Notes: generated from the sequence alone by a model not told the origin. 64,000 bases of DNA from JAYODW01 sp038116745 (GCA_038116745.1 JAYODW010000003.1:66860-130859); one strand, 5' to 3'. Positions 35,884 through 45,670 are shown, counted from the stretch's first letter. Numbers and translations: made by a program.

Positions 35884-36109
35884 CGCGCTTCTTGATGACC
35901 TGTCGTCGTCACCATTTTCGAGCTCGCTTGGCGCTGCAGCCCGTTTTTTCCTGTTGACTGCCAGCGTTGGTGGTCACCCGACCCGCACCTTTCTCCCGCT
36001 GACTGCTCGCCCTGACTTTGAGTGCCGTGGTCAGCGCGGCGTGCTTCTGCATGAAGCGACTCATGCCCGGCGACTTCGACCGGCTCTAACTCCGATGGCT
36101 GATTGATCT

Positions 36110-36949
36110 TTGGACGCGGTCGCCGCTCTGGCCGAGCATCTGCCGCTGGTGCTCACTCTCTGCGCCGCGGGGGCGGTCGCGGGTATGACCGCGGGTCTGT
36201 TCGGCAACGGCGGTGGCTTTGTCATCGTGCCCGCGCTGGTGACCTTGCTGGATGCTTACGCTGGCACTCAGCGGGAGCTGATTTACACCGCGATAGGGAC
36301 CTCTCTTGCATGCATCACGCTCACGACCGCGCGGGCGGTGCTGGCGCACCGGCGGCAAGGCGCGGTTGATTTCGGCGTCGTGCTCAGCTGGGCCGGGTGG
36401 GTATTTCTAGGCGTGCTGGCCGGGCTCAGCGTGGCCTCTCACGTCAATGCCAATGCGCTGTTTTTTTTGTTCAGCGGGGGGGTATTGGTTTACTCGGTGT
36501 ATTTCCTCTTTCCTGACCGTTTCAATCTGCGCCGCAAACAAGCGCAGATGCCGGCGGGGATCGCCCGCGCCGCACTCGCAGCTGCACTCGGGGCATTTTC
36601 TTCGATCCTCGGGATCGGTGGCGGGACGATTACCGTGATCACCATGGTTACCTGTGGGCGTCCCATACATCAGGCTGTGGCGACGGCGTCGGGCGTCGGT
36701 TTCGTGATCGGCTTGACCGGCGCGCTGGGTTTTCTCTGGATGGGCCTGGGACAGCCGAGCGCGGTGTTCGGCTCGATCGGCTATATGAACGTGCCTGCGT
36801 TGCTTGCGATAAGCAGCCTGTCTCTCGTGACAGCGCCGATTGGCGCTGCCTGGGCGCACCGTCTTGATGGCCGCAGGCTCAAACAGATTTTTGGTGTCTA
36901 TCTGCTGCTGGTGTCATGCTCCATGTTCTATAAGGGCTTGACTCTTTAA
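36110..36949 (+). CDS. TauE/SafE-family permease (sulfite exporter type)
   Basis: 279 aa with about eight hydrophobic helices in two repeats; each half carries a TauE/SafE signature (AGMTAGLFGNGGGFVIVPAL at the start; AALGAFSSILGIGGGTITV in the second half). The family exports sulfite, sulfoacetate or related organosulfur anions. TTG 36110 is the likely start, 226 bp after the chemoreceptor. Neighbouring DUF442-chemoreceptor and solute-binding genes suggest a sulfur-related transport role, by analogy with BigR-type operons that pair DUF442 and TauE/SafE genes; this is inference. No regulator gene is adjacent. Confidence 0.8.
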   Translation: MDAVAALAEHLPLVLTLCAAGAVAGMTAGLFGNGGGFVIVPALVTLLDAYAGTQRELIYTAIGTSLACITLTTARAVLAHRRQGAVDFGVVLSWAGWVFLGVLAGLSVASHVNANALFFLFSGGVLVYSVYFLFPDRFNLRRKQAQMPAGIARAALAAALGAFSSILGIGGGTITVITMVTCGRPIHQAVATASGVGFVIGLTGALGFLWMGLGQPSAVFGSIGYMNVPALLAISSLSLVTAPIGAAWAHRLDGRRLKQIFGVYLLLVSCSMFYKGLTL

Positions 36950-36992
36950 CGTGACTGCCGGTGGATCCGAGCGACTGACGGGAGGACTGAAA

Positions 36993-38132
36993 ATGGACGG
37001 AATAAACGACAGACGCATCTTTCTCAAAGGCGCTGCAGCGGCGGCCGGATTGTCGGCGCTGTCGGGATTAGTTGGCGCGCGGGCAGTGACGGACGGTTCT
37101 GACATCCTCGTGCCTGAGCCCGGGATCGCCAAGCTCAACGCTAATGAAAACCCGACCGGACCCAGCGCCAGGGCCAAAAAAGCGATCGCGGAAGCTGCGC
37201 AGTACAGTGCGTACTACGTTGGAGAAAACGTCAGGCGGCTCAAGTCAATGATTGCAGAGCGTCACGGTTTGAGTACCAGCAACGTTGCGCTCAGCTCAGG
37301 TTCCAGCGGGGTATTGACCTATCTGGCTGTGGCGGCATCTCGCCGCGGTGAGATCCTCTGCGCCGATCTGTTCTGGGACACCACTGCCAAGGCGGCAGAG
37401 CGACAGGGGGCGGTGCTTCGTCGGCTGCCGAAATCTCCGGACCTCAGCATCGACCTTGGACAGATGGCGGCTGGGATCACGTCCGCCATCGCGCTGGTGC
37501 ATGTCACCAATCCGAACAATCCCACCGGCCTGATGCAGGAGCCCGAGGCGTTACGGAAATTCTGCCGCACGGCGGCGGCCAAGACCTACGTACTGGTCGA
37601 CGAGGCTTACAACGAGGTCACTGACGATCCGGCACGAAACTCGATGGTCGATCTGGTCCGTGAGGGTCACAACGTAGCGGTCGCGCGCACCTTCTCCAAA
37701 ATCTACGGGCTTGCCGGCCTGCGCATCGGGTACATGCTCGGTAGTGAGGAGATCATCGAGCAGGTCAATCAATTCAGTCTGGGAGACTACGCGCTCAATC
37801 AGGCGGGTGTTGCGGCGGCGCTTGCCAGCTATAACGACGAGGCGTTTATTCGCTATTCCAAAGCCATCATCCTGGAGGGTCGCGGGATGATTGAAGAAGC
37901 GGTGCGCTCACACGGGCTGCGCTCTCTGCCGTCACAAACCAATTTTTTGTTTGTGGATCTGGGTGGGCTCAATGCGGAGACTTTCCGCGCGGAGATGGCG
38001 CAGCGTGGCGTTCTCATTCGAGGCATTTATCGGGACTACACCAACTGGTCCCGCGTCAGCATGGGGCGCCTGTCCGACGTGCAGAGCTACGTCGACGTGC
38101 TGCCGCAGGTGCTGGAAGCGATGAACGCCTGA
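36993..38132 (+). CDS. Tat-exported PLP aminotransferase (HisC-like)
   Basis: 379 aa. A twin-arginine signal leads: DRRIFLKGAAAAAGLSALSG (RR at 7-8), cleaved near residue 30-32. The class I/II aminotransferase fold follows with LNANENPTGPS, NPNNPTG (163-169), Asp193 in VDEAY, Schiff-base Lys226 in TFSKIYG and Arg234. ATG 36993 has GGAGG seven bases upstream and is favoured over GTG 36951. The fold resembles histidinol-phosphate aminotransferase, but periplasmic export with a bound PLP argues for another substrate. It follows the TauE/SafE gene by 43 bp, so cotranscription is likely. Confidence 0.85.
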   Translation: MDGINDRRIFLKGAAAAAGLSALSGLVGARAVTDGSDILVPEPGIAKLNANENPTGPSARAKKAIAEAAQYSAYYVGENVRRLKSMIAERHGLSTSNVALSSGSSGVLTYLAVAASRRGEILCADLFWDTTAKAAERQGAVLRRLPKSPDLSIDLGQMAAGITSAIALVHVTNPNNPTGLMQEPEALRKFCRTAAAKTYVLVDEAYNEVTDDPARNSMVDLVREGHNVAVARTFSKIYGLAGLRIGYMLGSEEIIEQVNQFSLGDYALNQAGVAAALASYNDEAFIRYSKAIILEGRGMIEEAVRSHGLRSLPSQTNFLFVDLGGLNAETFRAEMAQRGVLIRGIYRDYTNWSRVSMGRLSDVQSYVDVLPQVLEAMNA

Positions 38133-39411
38133 ACAAAAGGACGTGAAGCACCAGGGACCTCCAGCCCAGCGGTAGCCTGGCGTGGCCGCCGCGCCTGATG
38201 CAGGCGGCAGTGCAAACGATGCGGTCTTGCGGTGTGCGATGGATTCGAAGGCTTGCTTTTCCTGGGTGAGGTTTCGCGACAATTCGCGCAGGATCGGCTG
38301 GCGTCCGCGAGGGCTTTTGCGGCCATCAGAGCGGTCTGTCTGCCAGGTCAGGCACTTTCCTGAGAAATGACAAGGACAGACTGGTATCGGTGCTGTGTCA
38401 TTGTCTGTGAAGACGTTTCAGGAGATTCGTTTCAGCAGCCTGGCGCGGCGTCAAGCCTCCGGTTTTGCATCCAATCAAAAGCCACTGGCGACTAGGCTTC
38501 GGGTTACCTTCAACCAGGTCCTGAGTCTCGGTCCCGAGGATTAACCTGTAGCCCTCGTGCGTCTACTACCAGATTGAAAGCCAGATCAGTCGTCGGCGCT
38601 GAGTTTTTTCAGATACTGACGTGCGGGGGAAATCGCGAATATGGTTCATTTATTTACTGAAAAGGAATTAATTAATAAGCCGTGCAGCGGTTATCCATCA
38701 TAGTTAGAGCGGATGAGGGCGCAGACGAGCGAGCGAAGATGGGCAGCTTTGGGTGCGCGTGACTGAAGCGCAGGGGGATTCTCGACGCTTTGCATGCGGA
38801 AGCAGTATTGCGAATCCCAGCCTGTCGTCGCGACTGAGGCCGGTCGATTTGCGAACAAGTGGCAGATGAAAGAGCCGCTCAAAATAAAGTACCGAACAGG
38901 AAATTTATTACAAATAAAACGCGCTCTTGCTGCTTCAAAGGATGTCTGACGTGAGAAGTGTGTTGGAAGCGTTTTGAACTGCTTACGTTTTTGAAACCCA
39001 CGCCCGGGTGGCTGCGGTCGCATTCACGGAGGCAGCCCGTCGGACGGAGAGAGCCGTGGCGACGCCGCCTACCTGGACGCAGACGCGAGCAGAATCCAGT
39101 GGACTCCAGGCTGCCTAATGGATACAGCGCCTGTCGGCGCTGAATAAGCACGTGCAGCCGCGTGTCCCCGCGGTCCTCGCGTGTAGTGCGCGCAACCTTA
39201 TGGGACGTCCATGCACTCGAGCTTCGCTGTGGACAAGCGCACCTCCAAACAGCTGCAGCAACACCCATCAGACCATCGCATCAGGTCATGGCATTCATGT
39301 TCTGGACACGACTGGCGCGAGACCGCACACGCCGGTTGTGGAGACAGGGATCTCCTCTGATGAGAGCTCCGCGGAGATCGGAGGCGATTGACCAGACCCC
39401 GACGAAGAACT
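38133..39411. other. 1.28 kb gene-poor stretch between convergent genes
   Basis: No open frame here resembles a protein family. Two locally AT-rich patches stand out from the GC-rich background (about 38625-38705 and 38878-38930). Structured elements seen: a perfect 7-bp stem with 4-nt loop, CAGCGCC-TGTC-GGCGCTG (39125-39142), and inverted repeats GATCTCC/GGAGATC (39349-39355 and 39373-39379). Neither has a T-run. The stretch could hold a small RNA, a decayed gene or an old insertion; I cannot tell which. Confidence 0.5.
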
Positions 39412-40113
39412 TCAGAAGTTCAGTAGGAGCGTGACTGAGAGCACGTGATTGACCGCGTCCGGCTGCCCGCTGCGCGTAATCCACTGATTTAGATAGCCAA
39501 CCTCCCCGCGCGCGCTGGGCGCGAGACGCACGCCCACACCTGCAAACAGTCGGTTCTGATCCAGACCGTCATCAGCACCCCAGTCAGTGTCGTTGAGATT
39601 GACGAAAAATTCGTCCCAGGCTGACAGATAAAGCCGTCCGTCGAAGGCCAGCGGGCGCGACACCTTGCTCAGGTGTCGGAAGCGCCATCCGGTATCGTCG
39701 AAGCTCTCGACGGTGCGCTGCTCGAGCCGTGTGCGGGTCGAGAGCGAAAACCCCAGCAGCGGCGCTTCTTTGCTCCAGGTCAGCTGCTGCCAGTAACGGT
39801 GCTCGGTTACGTCTTCATCTGTTCCCTGCGGATCGTTATTGATATGTCCGTAGCCCGCCCAGAGGACCGTCCGCGGTCTTATGCGGTAGCCCGCGGCAGC
39901 TCGCAGCAGGCTCTGGTTGAGATGTGAGCTGTCATCGTCGTACCGCCCCTGAGCTTCGAGCCAGACGCGATAAGGGGCTTCTTTTCCGGCTGGCGAAACG
40001 GTGGCAATGACTGCCGCCCAGGTCTGGAAGTCCTCGACCGTGTCGGCTATGACGCTCAATGGGAGCAGCGCAAGAATCAGGAGACTGCTGAGAATAATCG
40101 TTCGAAATTTCAT
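39412..40113 (-). CDS. DUF2490 outer-membrane beta-barrel protein
   Basis: 233 aa with a signal peptide (1-23, ending SVIA-DT), alternating polar/hydrophobic strands (RVWLEAQGRYDDDSSHLNQS, RTVLWAGYGHINND, RLYLSAWDEFFVNLND), and a C-terminal phenylalanine (LSVTLLLNF), all typical of DUF2490 outer-membrane proteins. The final residues overlap a perfect GAACTTC-A-GAAGTTC palindrome (39407-39421). Function of the family is unknown. Start ATG 40113 lacks an evident ribosome site. Confidence 0.8.
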   Translation of the reverse strand: MKFRTIILSSLLILALLPLSVIADTVEDFQTWAAVIATVSPAGKEAPYRVWLEAQGRYDDDSSHLNQSLLRAAAGYRIRPRTVLWAGYGHINNDPQGTDEDVTEHRYWQQLTWSKEAPLLGFSLSTRTRLEQRTVESFDDTGWRFRHLSKVSRPLAFDGRLYLSAWDEFFVNLNDTDWGADDGLDQNRLFAGVGVRLAPSARGEVGYLNQWITRSGQPDAVNHVLSVTLLLNF

Positions 40114-40309
40114 AGTTTTTTTACGGGAAAGGTCGTTAATCGGCTCACTCGGAAAGGGCTCAGGGTAGCGTCGGATGGCGCAGCTGGGAAACCGCCCCCG
40201 ATCAGCACTGTCGGGAGAGCGACCGTTTTCCGCCTCGTTCAGACCTGTTTGACACGCGCGTCGAGCTTACGGAAGCATCTCGTCGGGACATTCATGTGGA
40301 GTAGAGCAA

Positions 40310-41098
40310 ATGCAGGTCACTCAGCTCGGGCGGGTCTTCGTGAAGGCAACGCGCTTTCTGCATCCGGCAGAGGTGGCGGTGGACGCGGACGGGATCCGGC
40401 ATGACCGGTCTTTCGGTCTGGTCGAGGCTGACGATCGCTTTGTCGGCTCGGCGCAACACAGCGAGTTCATTCCACTCACCTTTGAGCTATCGGACGACGC
40501 TTCCGAGCTCCAGCTGACGTGGCCGGATGGCAGTTCCCTGTCGGGTCCAGCAGCGGCAACCGGGCGCGCTTTTGAAATTGATCATCACGGACTCCGCGGG
40601 GTAAGCGTGCGCGAGGTGGCGGGTCCATGGCAGGAGGCGCTTTCTGCGTTTGCCGGGCGTCCTCTGCGGCTGGTGCGCTGTCTTTCTGCCGGCGGCGCTA
40701 TCGACGTGCTGCCCGTTACCCTGACGACCACCGGCTCATTGCGGCGCCTCGCCGGAGTGGTCGGTGCGGAGGTCGATGCAGCTCGTTTTCGCGCCGGTAT
40801 CGTGCTGGCGAACGACGAAGCCCACGCGGAGGACGGCTGGGACGGACAGCAGCTGCGGGTGGGCGATGTGTTGCTGCGTATGCGCACTGCGGTGCCGCGT
40901 TGCCAGATCACCGGCTTCAATCCGGCATCCGGCATTGCAGACCAGGCCGTGATGCAGGCGCTGATCAAGTATCGGGAAAAAGTACACCTGCCGGACGGCA
41001 TGCTGCCCGACTACGCGACGCCGGGTTTTGCTTCTTATTGCGAGGTGATCGAACCGGGGCGGATTAAGCTCGGAGACAGCGCCGAACTGCTTCCCTGA
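40310..41098 (+). CDS. MOSC-domain protein
   Basis: 262 aa. An N-terminal MOSC_N barrel (HPAEVAVDADGIRHDRSFGLVE) precedes the MOSC domain with FRAGIVLANDEAHAEDGW and the conserved cysteine region RCQITGFNPASG. MOSC proteins bind sulfurated molybdenum cofactor and include sulfur carriers and amidoxime/N-hydroxylamine reductases. GGAG lies about nine bases before ATG 40310. A molybdopterin oxidoreductase follows by 119 bp on the same strand, so the protein may serve that enzyme. Exact role is inferred. Confidence 0.85.
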   Translation: MQVTQLGRVFVKATRFLHPAEVAVDADGIRHDRSFGLVEADDRFVGSAQHSEFIPLTFELSDDASELQLTWPDGSSLSGPAAATGRAFEIDHHGLRGVSVREVAGPWQEALSAFAGRPLRLVRCLSAGGAIDVLPVTLTTTGSLRRLAGVVGAEVDAARFRAGIVLANDEAHAEDGWDGQQLRVGDVLLRMRTAVPRCQITGFNPASGIADQAVMQALIKYREKVHLPDGMLPDYATPGFASYCEVIEPGRIKLGDSAELLP

Positions 41099-41217
41099 AA
41101 AGCATCTTTCCTGACTTCTGCGCTCGGGGTGGGCGCTTCGCGAGCGCGCCACCGGGCCCTGTTGCTAGACTCACAGATGAAACGCAGCAGCGCCGTCACC
41201 GCGGAGGGGAGGAAACG

Positions 41218-43344
41218 ATGTCAGCAGTTATGAAATCTACGCATCACGGAGGCTGTCCCCATGACTGCCCCGATACCTGTTCCATGGTCTTTGAAGTTGA
41301 GGACGGCAAGCTGGTGGGTGTACGGGGAAATCCCGAACATCCGATGACCCGCGGCGGTCTCTGCGTCAAGCTGCGTGACTACGAGAAGCGCCACTACCAC
41401 CCGGAACGTCTGCTTTATCCGATGCGCCGCACGGGGCCCAAGGGCAGCGCGAGTTTCGAGCGTATCAGCTGGGAGGAGGCGCTCGATGCGATAGAAAACC
41501 GATGGCGGGCCATCATTGACCAGTATGGTGCGCAGGCCATCGCGCCTTACAGCTACCTGGGACACCAGGGGCTGGTCCACGGTCTGAACGGTGGCGATGC
41601 ATTTTTTAATCGCCTCGGCGCGACCGTCATGGAACGGACGTTCTGCGGTGAGGGATCGGCCACCGCGTGGCTCATGACCTACGGTCCGAGCGGCGGACTT
41701 GACCCTGAATCATTCCGGCACGCCCGCTACATCGTGATCTGGGCATGCAATAGCGTGAGCACCAATCTGCATCACTGGCATATCGTCAAAGATGCGCAGA
41801 AATCCGGCGCTAAAGTCGTCGTCATAGATGCCTACGCGTCGCGGACCGCCAAAGAGGCTGACTGGCATATTGCGCCCCGGCCGGGAACTGACGGCGCGCT
41901 GGCGATGGCGCTGATCAACGTGCTGTGCGCCGAGGGTCTGGTCGATCGGGACTATGTCGACAACTACACTGTCGGCTTTGACGAGCTCGCCGAAAGGGCC
42001 GCGGACCGCACACCCGAGTGGGCGGCTGATATCACCGGGGTCCCGGCCGAGGAGATCCGCCGACTCGCGCGGGAGTACGCCGCAACCCAGCCCGCGGCCA
42101 TGCGTATCGGTGTGGCGCTTGAACGGCATCGTGGCGGAGGCCAGACCATCCGCGCAGTGTGCTGTCTGCCGGCGCTGACCGGCGCCTGGCGGCACGTCGG
42201 TGGCGGGATCCTGGCGATGCCCGTGTGGGAACACCCCTACAACTTCCAGGCTATCTGTCGACCGGACTGGATCCCGTCCGGGACCCGCGTCGTGAACAAC
42301 CTGCAGCTGGGGCGCCTGTTAACGGGTGAGATCCCGCTCGACCCGCCCATTAAATCGCTCATGTGCTGGAACTCGAACCCGGTTACACAGGCGCCGGAAG
42401 GCGACCGGATCGTAGCCGGGCTTGAGCGTGAAGATCTGTTCCTCGTCGTGGCTGAACACTTCGTCACGGATGTGGCAGCCTACGCGGACATCCTGCTGCC
42501 GGCCTCAATGGGTGCCGAGATGGAAGACATCATTCTGTCCTGGGGCCACAACTACCTGACATATAACGCGAAATGCGTCGAGTCGCCGGGTGAAGCGGTA
42601 CCTAACCGTGAGATCTTCCGCCGTCTCGCTGCGCGGATGGGCTTCGATGAACCGGAATTCCAGTGGTCGGACGGGGAGTGCCTCGAACATTTTGTTGACT
42701 GGGCATCGCCGGCCTGTGCCGGTTTCGATCTGACGCATCTGCGCGAGCACGGGTTCGCGCGTCTGGCGCTGGGCGGTGCTGACGAGCGCGCGCCGCATCG
42801 TGAAGGCGCGTTTCCAACGCCCTCCGGTAAGTGTGAGTTCAAGTCGAGCATTGCCGCGGGCGGTAACTTCGTCGCGCCGCCGTTCCGTCAGATGTACGAG
42901 CACCTGCAGGGCGCAGAGCCGCTGGATGCGCTGCCGGACTACGTGCCTTCGCGCGAAAGCCCGGCGAGTAACCCGGCGCTGGCCAGGCGCTATCCGCTCA
43001 ACATCGTATCTCCCAAGAGTCACGGTTTTCTGAATTCCTGCTACGCCAACATGACTCAGAAGATCCGCGGTCAGGGCGAGCAGTTCGTCATGGTCAGTCC
43101 TGTGGATGCCGCTGCCCGCGGTATCAGGGAGGGGGATGTGGTCCGCGTGTTCAACGATCGCGGTGCGTTCGAAGCCGCAGCGCAGATTACCGCTGATGTG
43201 AATCCCGGTGTGGTGGTTGCCACCCTGGGCTATTGGCGACAGCTGAACCGCGGCACGGTCAACGTCGTCAGCTCAGCAGAGTTTGCCAATATGGGGCACG
43301 CGCCGAGTTTTTCTGACAACCTGGTCGAAGTGCAGAAAGCCTGA
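41218..43344 (+). CDS. molybdopterin-dependent oxidoreductase (DMSO reductase family)
   Basis: 708 aa. An N-terminal [4Fe-4S] site uses Cys13, Cys17, Cys21 and Cys49 (CPHDCPDTC and GLC). The MGD-binding domains follow (WACNSVSTNLHHWHIV, NPVTQAPEGDRIVAGLE), ending with the molydopterin-dinucleotide C-terminal domain (LNIVSPKSHGFLNSCYANM). A candidate Mo ligand is Cys in TFCGEGSATAW. No signal peptide, so it is cytoplasmic, and no separate iron-sulfur or membrane subunit follows. Such stand-alone enzymes act on formate-like, sulfoxide or hydroxylated substrates; the substrate is not clear. GGAGG lies eight bases before the ATG. Confidence 0.87.
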   Translation: MSAVMKSTHHGGCPHDCPDTCSMVFEVEDGKLVGVRGNPEHPMTRGGLCVKLRDYEKRHYHPERLLYPMRRTGPKGSASFERISWEEALDAIENRWRAIIDQYGAQAIAPYSYLGHQGLVHGLNGGDAFFNRLGATVMERTFCGEGSATAWLMTYGPSGGLDPESFRHARYIVIWACNSVSTNLHHWHIVKDAQKSGAKVVVIDAYASRTAKEADWHIAPRPGTDGALAMALINVLCAEGLVDRDYVDNYTVGFDELAERAADRTPEWAADITGVPAEEIRRLAREYAATQPAAMRIGVALERHRGGGQTIRAVCCLPALTGAWRHVGGGILAMPVWEHPYNFQAICRPDWIPSGTRVVNNLQLGRLLTGEIPLDPPIKSLMCWNSNPVTQAPEGDRIVAGLEREDLFLVVAEHFVTDVAAYADILLPASMGAEMEDIILSWGHNYLTYNAKCVESPGEAVPNREIFRRLAARMGFDEPEFQWSDGECLEHFVDWASPACAGFDLTHLREHGFARLALGGADERAPHREGAFPTPSGKCEFKSSIAAGGNFVAPPFRQMYEHLQGAEPLDALPDYVPSRESPASNPALARRYPLNIVSPKSHGFLNSCYANMTQKIRGQGEQFVMVSPVDAAARGIREGDVVRVFNDRGAFEAAAQITADVNPGVVVATLGYWRQLNRGTVNVVSSAEFANMGHAPSFSDNLVEVQKA

Positions 43345-43395
43345 ACACGGCCTCAGCCTGCGACCGGCCCTGCGTAAACCTCACCTGCCGCTGAA

Positions 43396-45057
43396 ATGCG
43401 CAACGCGCAAAGTGGTTCGGCCGCGATGCCCGTCGGGGCTATAGCCCATGTCGATGTGGTCATCGTCGGCGCCGGTTTCGCCGGCCTGCAGGCACTCTAT
43501 CGACTGCGCGAACACGGTCTCAGCGTGCGTCTGCTCGAAGCGGGCGATGGGGTCGGCGGGACCTGGTTCTGGAATCGCTATCCCGGTGCACGGGTCGATT
43601 TCGAGAGCTTCGAGTACTCGTTCTCTTTTTCCAGCGAGCTCGAACAGGACTGGTGCTGGTCCGAGCGTTTTCCCGCCCAGCCCGAGCTGCAGCGCTATCT
43701 GGAACATGTCTGCGCACGCTTTGATCTGGCTCGCGACATACAGCTTGAAGCGCGAGTGCAGGAGGCGATATTCGACGCCGAGTCTTGCCGCTGGCGGCTC
43801 CGCACGGAAAACGACGAAACGATTTCCTGCAGCTTCTGCATCATGGCCACCGGTCTGCTCTCTGCGCCCAGAGAGCCTGAATTTCGCGGACTTGAGGAGT
43901 TCCGTGGCGCGCGCTACCTCACGGCGCGCTGGCCGAAAGAATCCGTCGATTTCAGCGGGCTCCGGGTCGGGGTGATCGGGACCGGGTCGAGCGGCGTGCA
44001 GGTGATTGGTGCGCTGGCGCGGGAGGTTGAAGAACTGTTCGTGTTCCAGCGCACCGCGCCTTTCGTGGTGCCGGCTCATAACAGGCCGATGGACTCCGCG
44101 TACGAACGTGCGATCAAGGCGCAGTACGCCACCCTGCGGCGCCACGAGTTCCTGTCCGAAACCGGGATAGGACTGCTCGATGGCGCAGTCGAGGCGTTGC
44201 CTTTGCCGCGTCATGTCAGTGCGCTGGCGGTGGATGCGACGACACGTGAAGCGGAGTTCGAACGGCGCTGGCGGAACGGCTCGCTGTGTTTTCTGAACGC
44301 GTTCAACGATCTCATTTTCGACCTCGAGGCTAACGAGACGCTGGCGGAGTTCCTGCGCGAAAAAATTCGCGCCCAGATCGATGACCCGGCTCTGGCGCAG
44401 AAGCTCCTGCCGCAGGGCTATCCGGTATTTTCGCGGCGACTCTCGGTCAGCGACGACTACTACGCGAGCTTCAACCGCGGCAACGTGACGCTGGTTGACC
44501 TCAACGAAACCCCTTTAACTCGTTTTACGCCTGGCGGGCTCACGGTGGGTAAGCGCGAGATAGCGCTCGATGCGGTGATCTTTGCAACCGGCTTCGATGC
44601 CCAGACCGGCGCGCTGACGCGGATTGATATCCAGGGACGCGACGGGTGCGAGCTGCGCAGCAGCTGGCAGCAGGGGCCGGATAATTACCTGGGACTCATG
44701 ACCCCCTGCTTCCCGAATCTTTTCTATCTCTGCGGACCGGGTAGTCCGACCGCCTTTTACCCACCGATCCTGCTGGCTGAATATCAGACAGATTGGTTGA
44801 TCAAGATCTTTGATGCGATGAAAGCGCGCGGCAAGCGGACTATTGAGCCGCGAACCGCAGCGGCGCAACGCTGGCTGCATCATTCACGCGAGATGGCGAA
44901 CGCGACAGTCTTTCCGCGCGGCCACTCGTGGTACATGGGCACGAACGTCGCCGGCAAACCGGTTGGCCTGCTTTCCTACATCGGCGGGTTTACGCAGTAC
45001 CGCAGCTGGATGGAAGAAACCATCGCCGGTGGTCTGACAGACTTCGAAGTGGATTAG
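43396..45057 (+). CDS. Baeyer-Villiger-type flavin monooxygenase 3
   Basis: 553 aa. GAGFAG (25-30), GGTWFWNRYPGARVDFES, NADPH motif GTGSSG, active-site Arg in FSRRLSVS, ATGFDAQTG. The fingerprint reads FRGARYLTARWP (169-180) with Leu175 instead of histidine. ATG 43396 is used; ATG 43426 is an in-frame alternative just before the FAD strand. It follows the molybdoenzyme by 51 bp and converges on the 2OG oxygenase (10 bp). Reaction expected: NADPH- and O2-dependent insertion next to a carbonyl. Confidence 0.87.
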   Translation: MRNAQSGSAAMPVGAIAHVDVVIVGAGFAGLQALYRLREHGLSVRLLEAGDGVGGTWFWNRYPGARVDFESFEYSFSFSSELEQDWCWSERFPAQPELQRYLEHVCARFDLARDIQLEARVQEAIFDAESCRWRLRTENDETISCSFCIMATGLLSAPREPEFRGLEEFRGARYLTARWPKESVDFSGLRVGVIGTGSSGVQVIGALAREVEELFVFQRTAPFVVPAHNRPMDSAYERAIKAQYATLRRHEFLSETGIGLLDGAVEALPLPRHVSALAVDATTREAEFERRWRNGSLCFLNAFNDLIFDLEANETLAEFLREKIRAQIDDPALAQKLLPQGYPVFSRRLSVSDDYYASFNRGNVTLVDLNETPLTRFTPGGLTVGKREIALDAVIFATGFDAQTGALTRIDIQGRDGCELRSSWQQGPDNYLGLMTPCFPNLFYLCGPGSPTAFYPPILLAEYQTDWLIKIFDAMKARGKRTIEPRTAAAQRWLHHSREMANATVFPRGHSWYMGTNVAGKPVGLLSYIGGFTQYRSWMEETIAGGLTDFEVD

Positions 45058-45067
45058 CCGTGACCTT

Positions 45068-45670
45068 TCAGCTCGTGCGCAGGTTGAATGAGACCGATAC
45101 GCGGAGCTCGTCGGTCAGATTCGGCGTGACCCAGTGCTTGAGCCAGCCAGGGAAAAAGAGAATCTCGCCCTCGCGTGGGGCGACCGAGACGACTCCCTGG
45201 GTGAGCTCGGTATCGGCGGAGAGCTGAACGAAACTGCGCCAGTGGGACGCAGGTGCACCCTCACGCGCATCGAAGAACTGGATCACGCCCTGATCCTCGC
45301 GCGACACGCTTAGATAGAGCACCCCGGACAGCAGCGAGTCCGCGTGCGCGTGCACCGAGTTGAAGTTGAAGCGGCCATTCACGTTGGCCCACAGAATGCC
45401 GTTGTCGAAGCGCAGGTCGGGCGCGTAGCTCGGCGCGATCTCGTTGGCGTACTGGAAAAGTCGTTCGAGTAGCCAGGCAAATTCCGGAAATCGGTACAGG
45501 TCGTCTGCGCTCTGCCAGCCGCCGAAATTGGTTTTTGCGACGCTGGTTTCGCTTTTTATCAGCTCGCCGATGCGGTCGAGCATGGCCTGACGCATCTGCG
45601 TCCAATGCGGCTCGGTCTCCGGCATGCTGGTCTGCCACAGCGGGGTGTAGAACAGCCGCCTTTCGTGCAT
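45068..45670 (-). CDS. 2OG-Fe(II) oxygenase-like protein (TIGR02466 type)
   Basis: 200 aa. Features of the putative 2OG-Fe(II) oxygenase family TIGR02466: the first iron-ligand region NSVHAHADSLLSGVLYLS, GEILFFPGWLKHWV with the distal histidine, and TDELRVSVSFNLRTS with the 2-oxoglutarate-binding Arg. GAGGAA precedes ATG 45670. Usually about 200 aa, as here. Such proteins hydroxylate unknown small molecules or proteins. It is 128 bp downstream of the amidohydrolase gene on the same strand. Confidence 0.8.
   Translation of the reverse strand: MHERRLFYTPLWQTSMPETEPHWTQMRQAMLDRIGELIKSETSVAKTNFGGWQSADDLYRFPEFAWLLERLFQYANEIAPSYAPDLRFDNGILWANVNGRFNFNSVHAHADSLLSGVLYLSVSREDQGVIQFFDAREGAPASHWRSFVQLSADTELTQGVVSVAPREGEILFFPGWLKHWVTPNLTDELRVSVSFNLRTS

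Noticed and set aside
38879..39268. Minus-strand open frame of 129 codons in the gene-poor region.
   Set aside because: No ribosome site, no hydrophobic or motif pattern of a known protein, overlapping competing frames.
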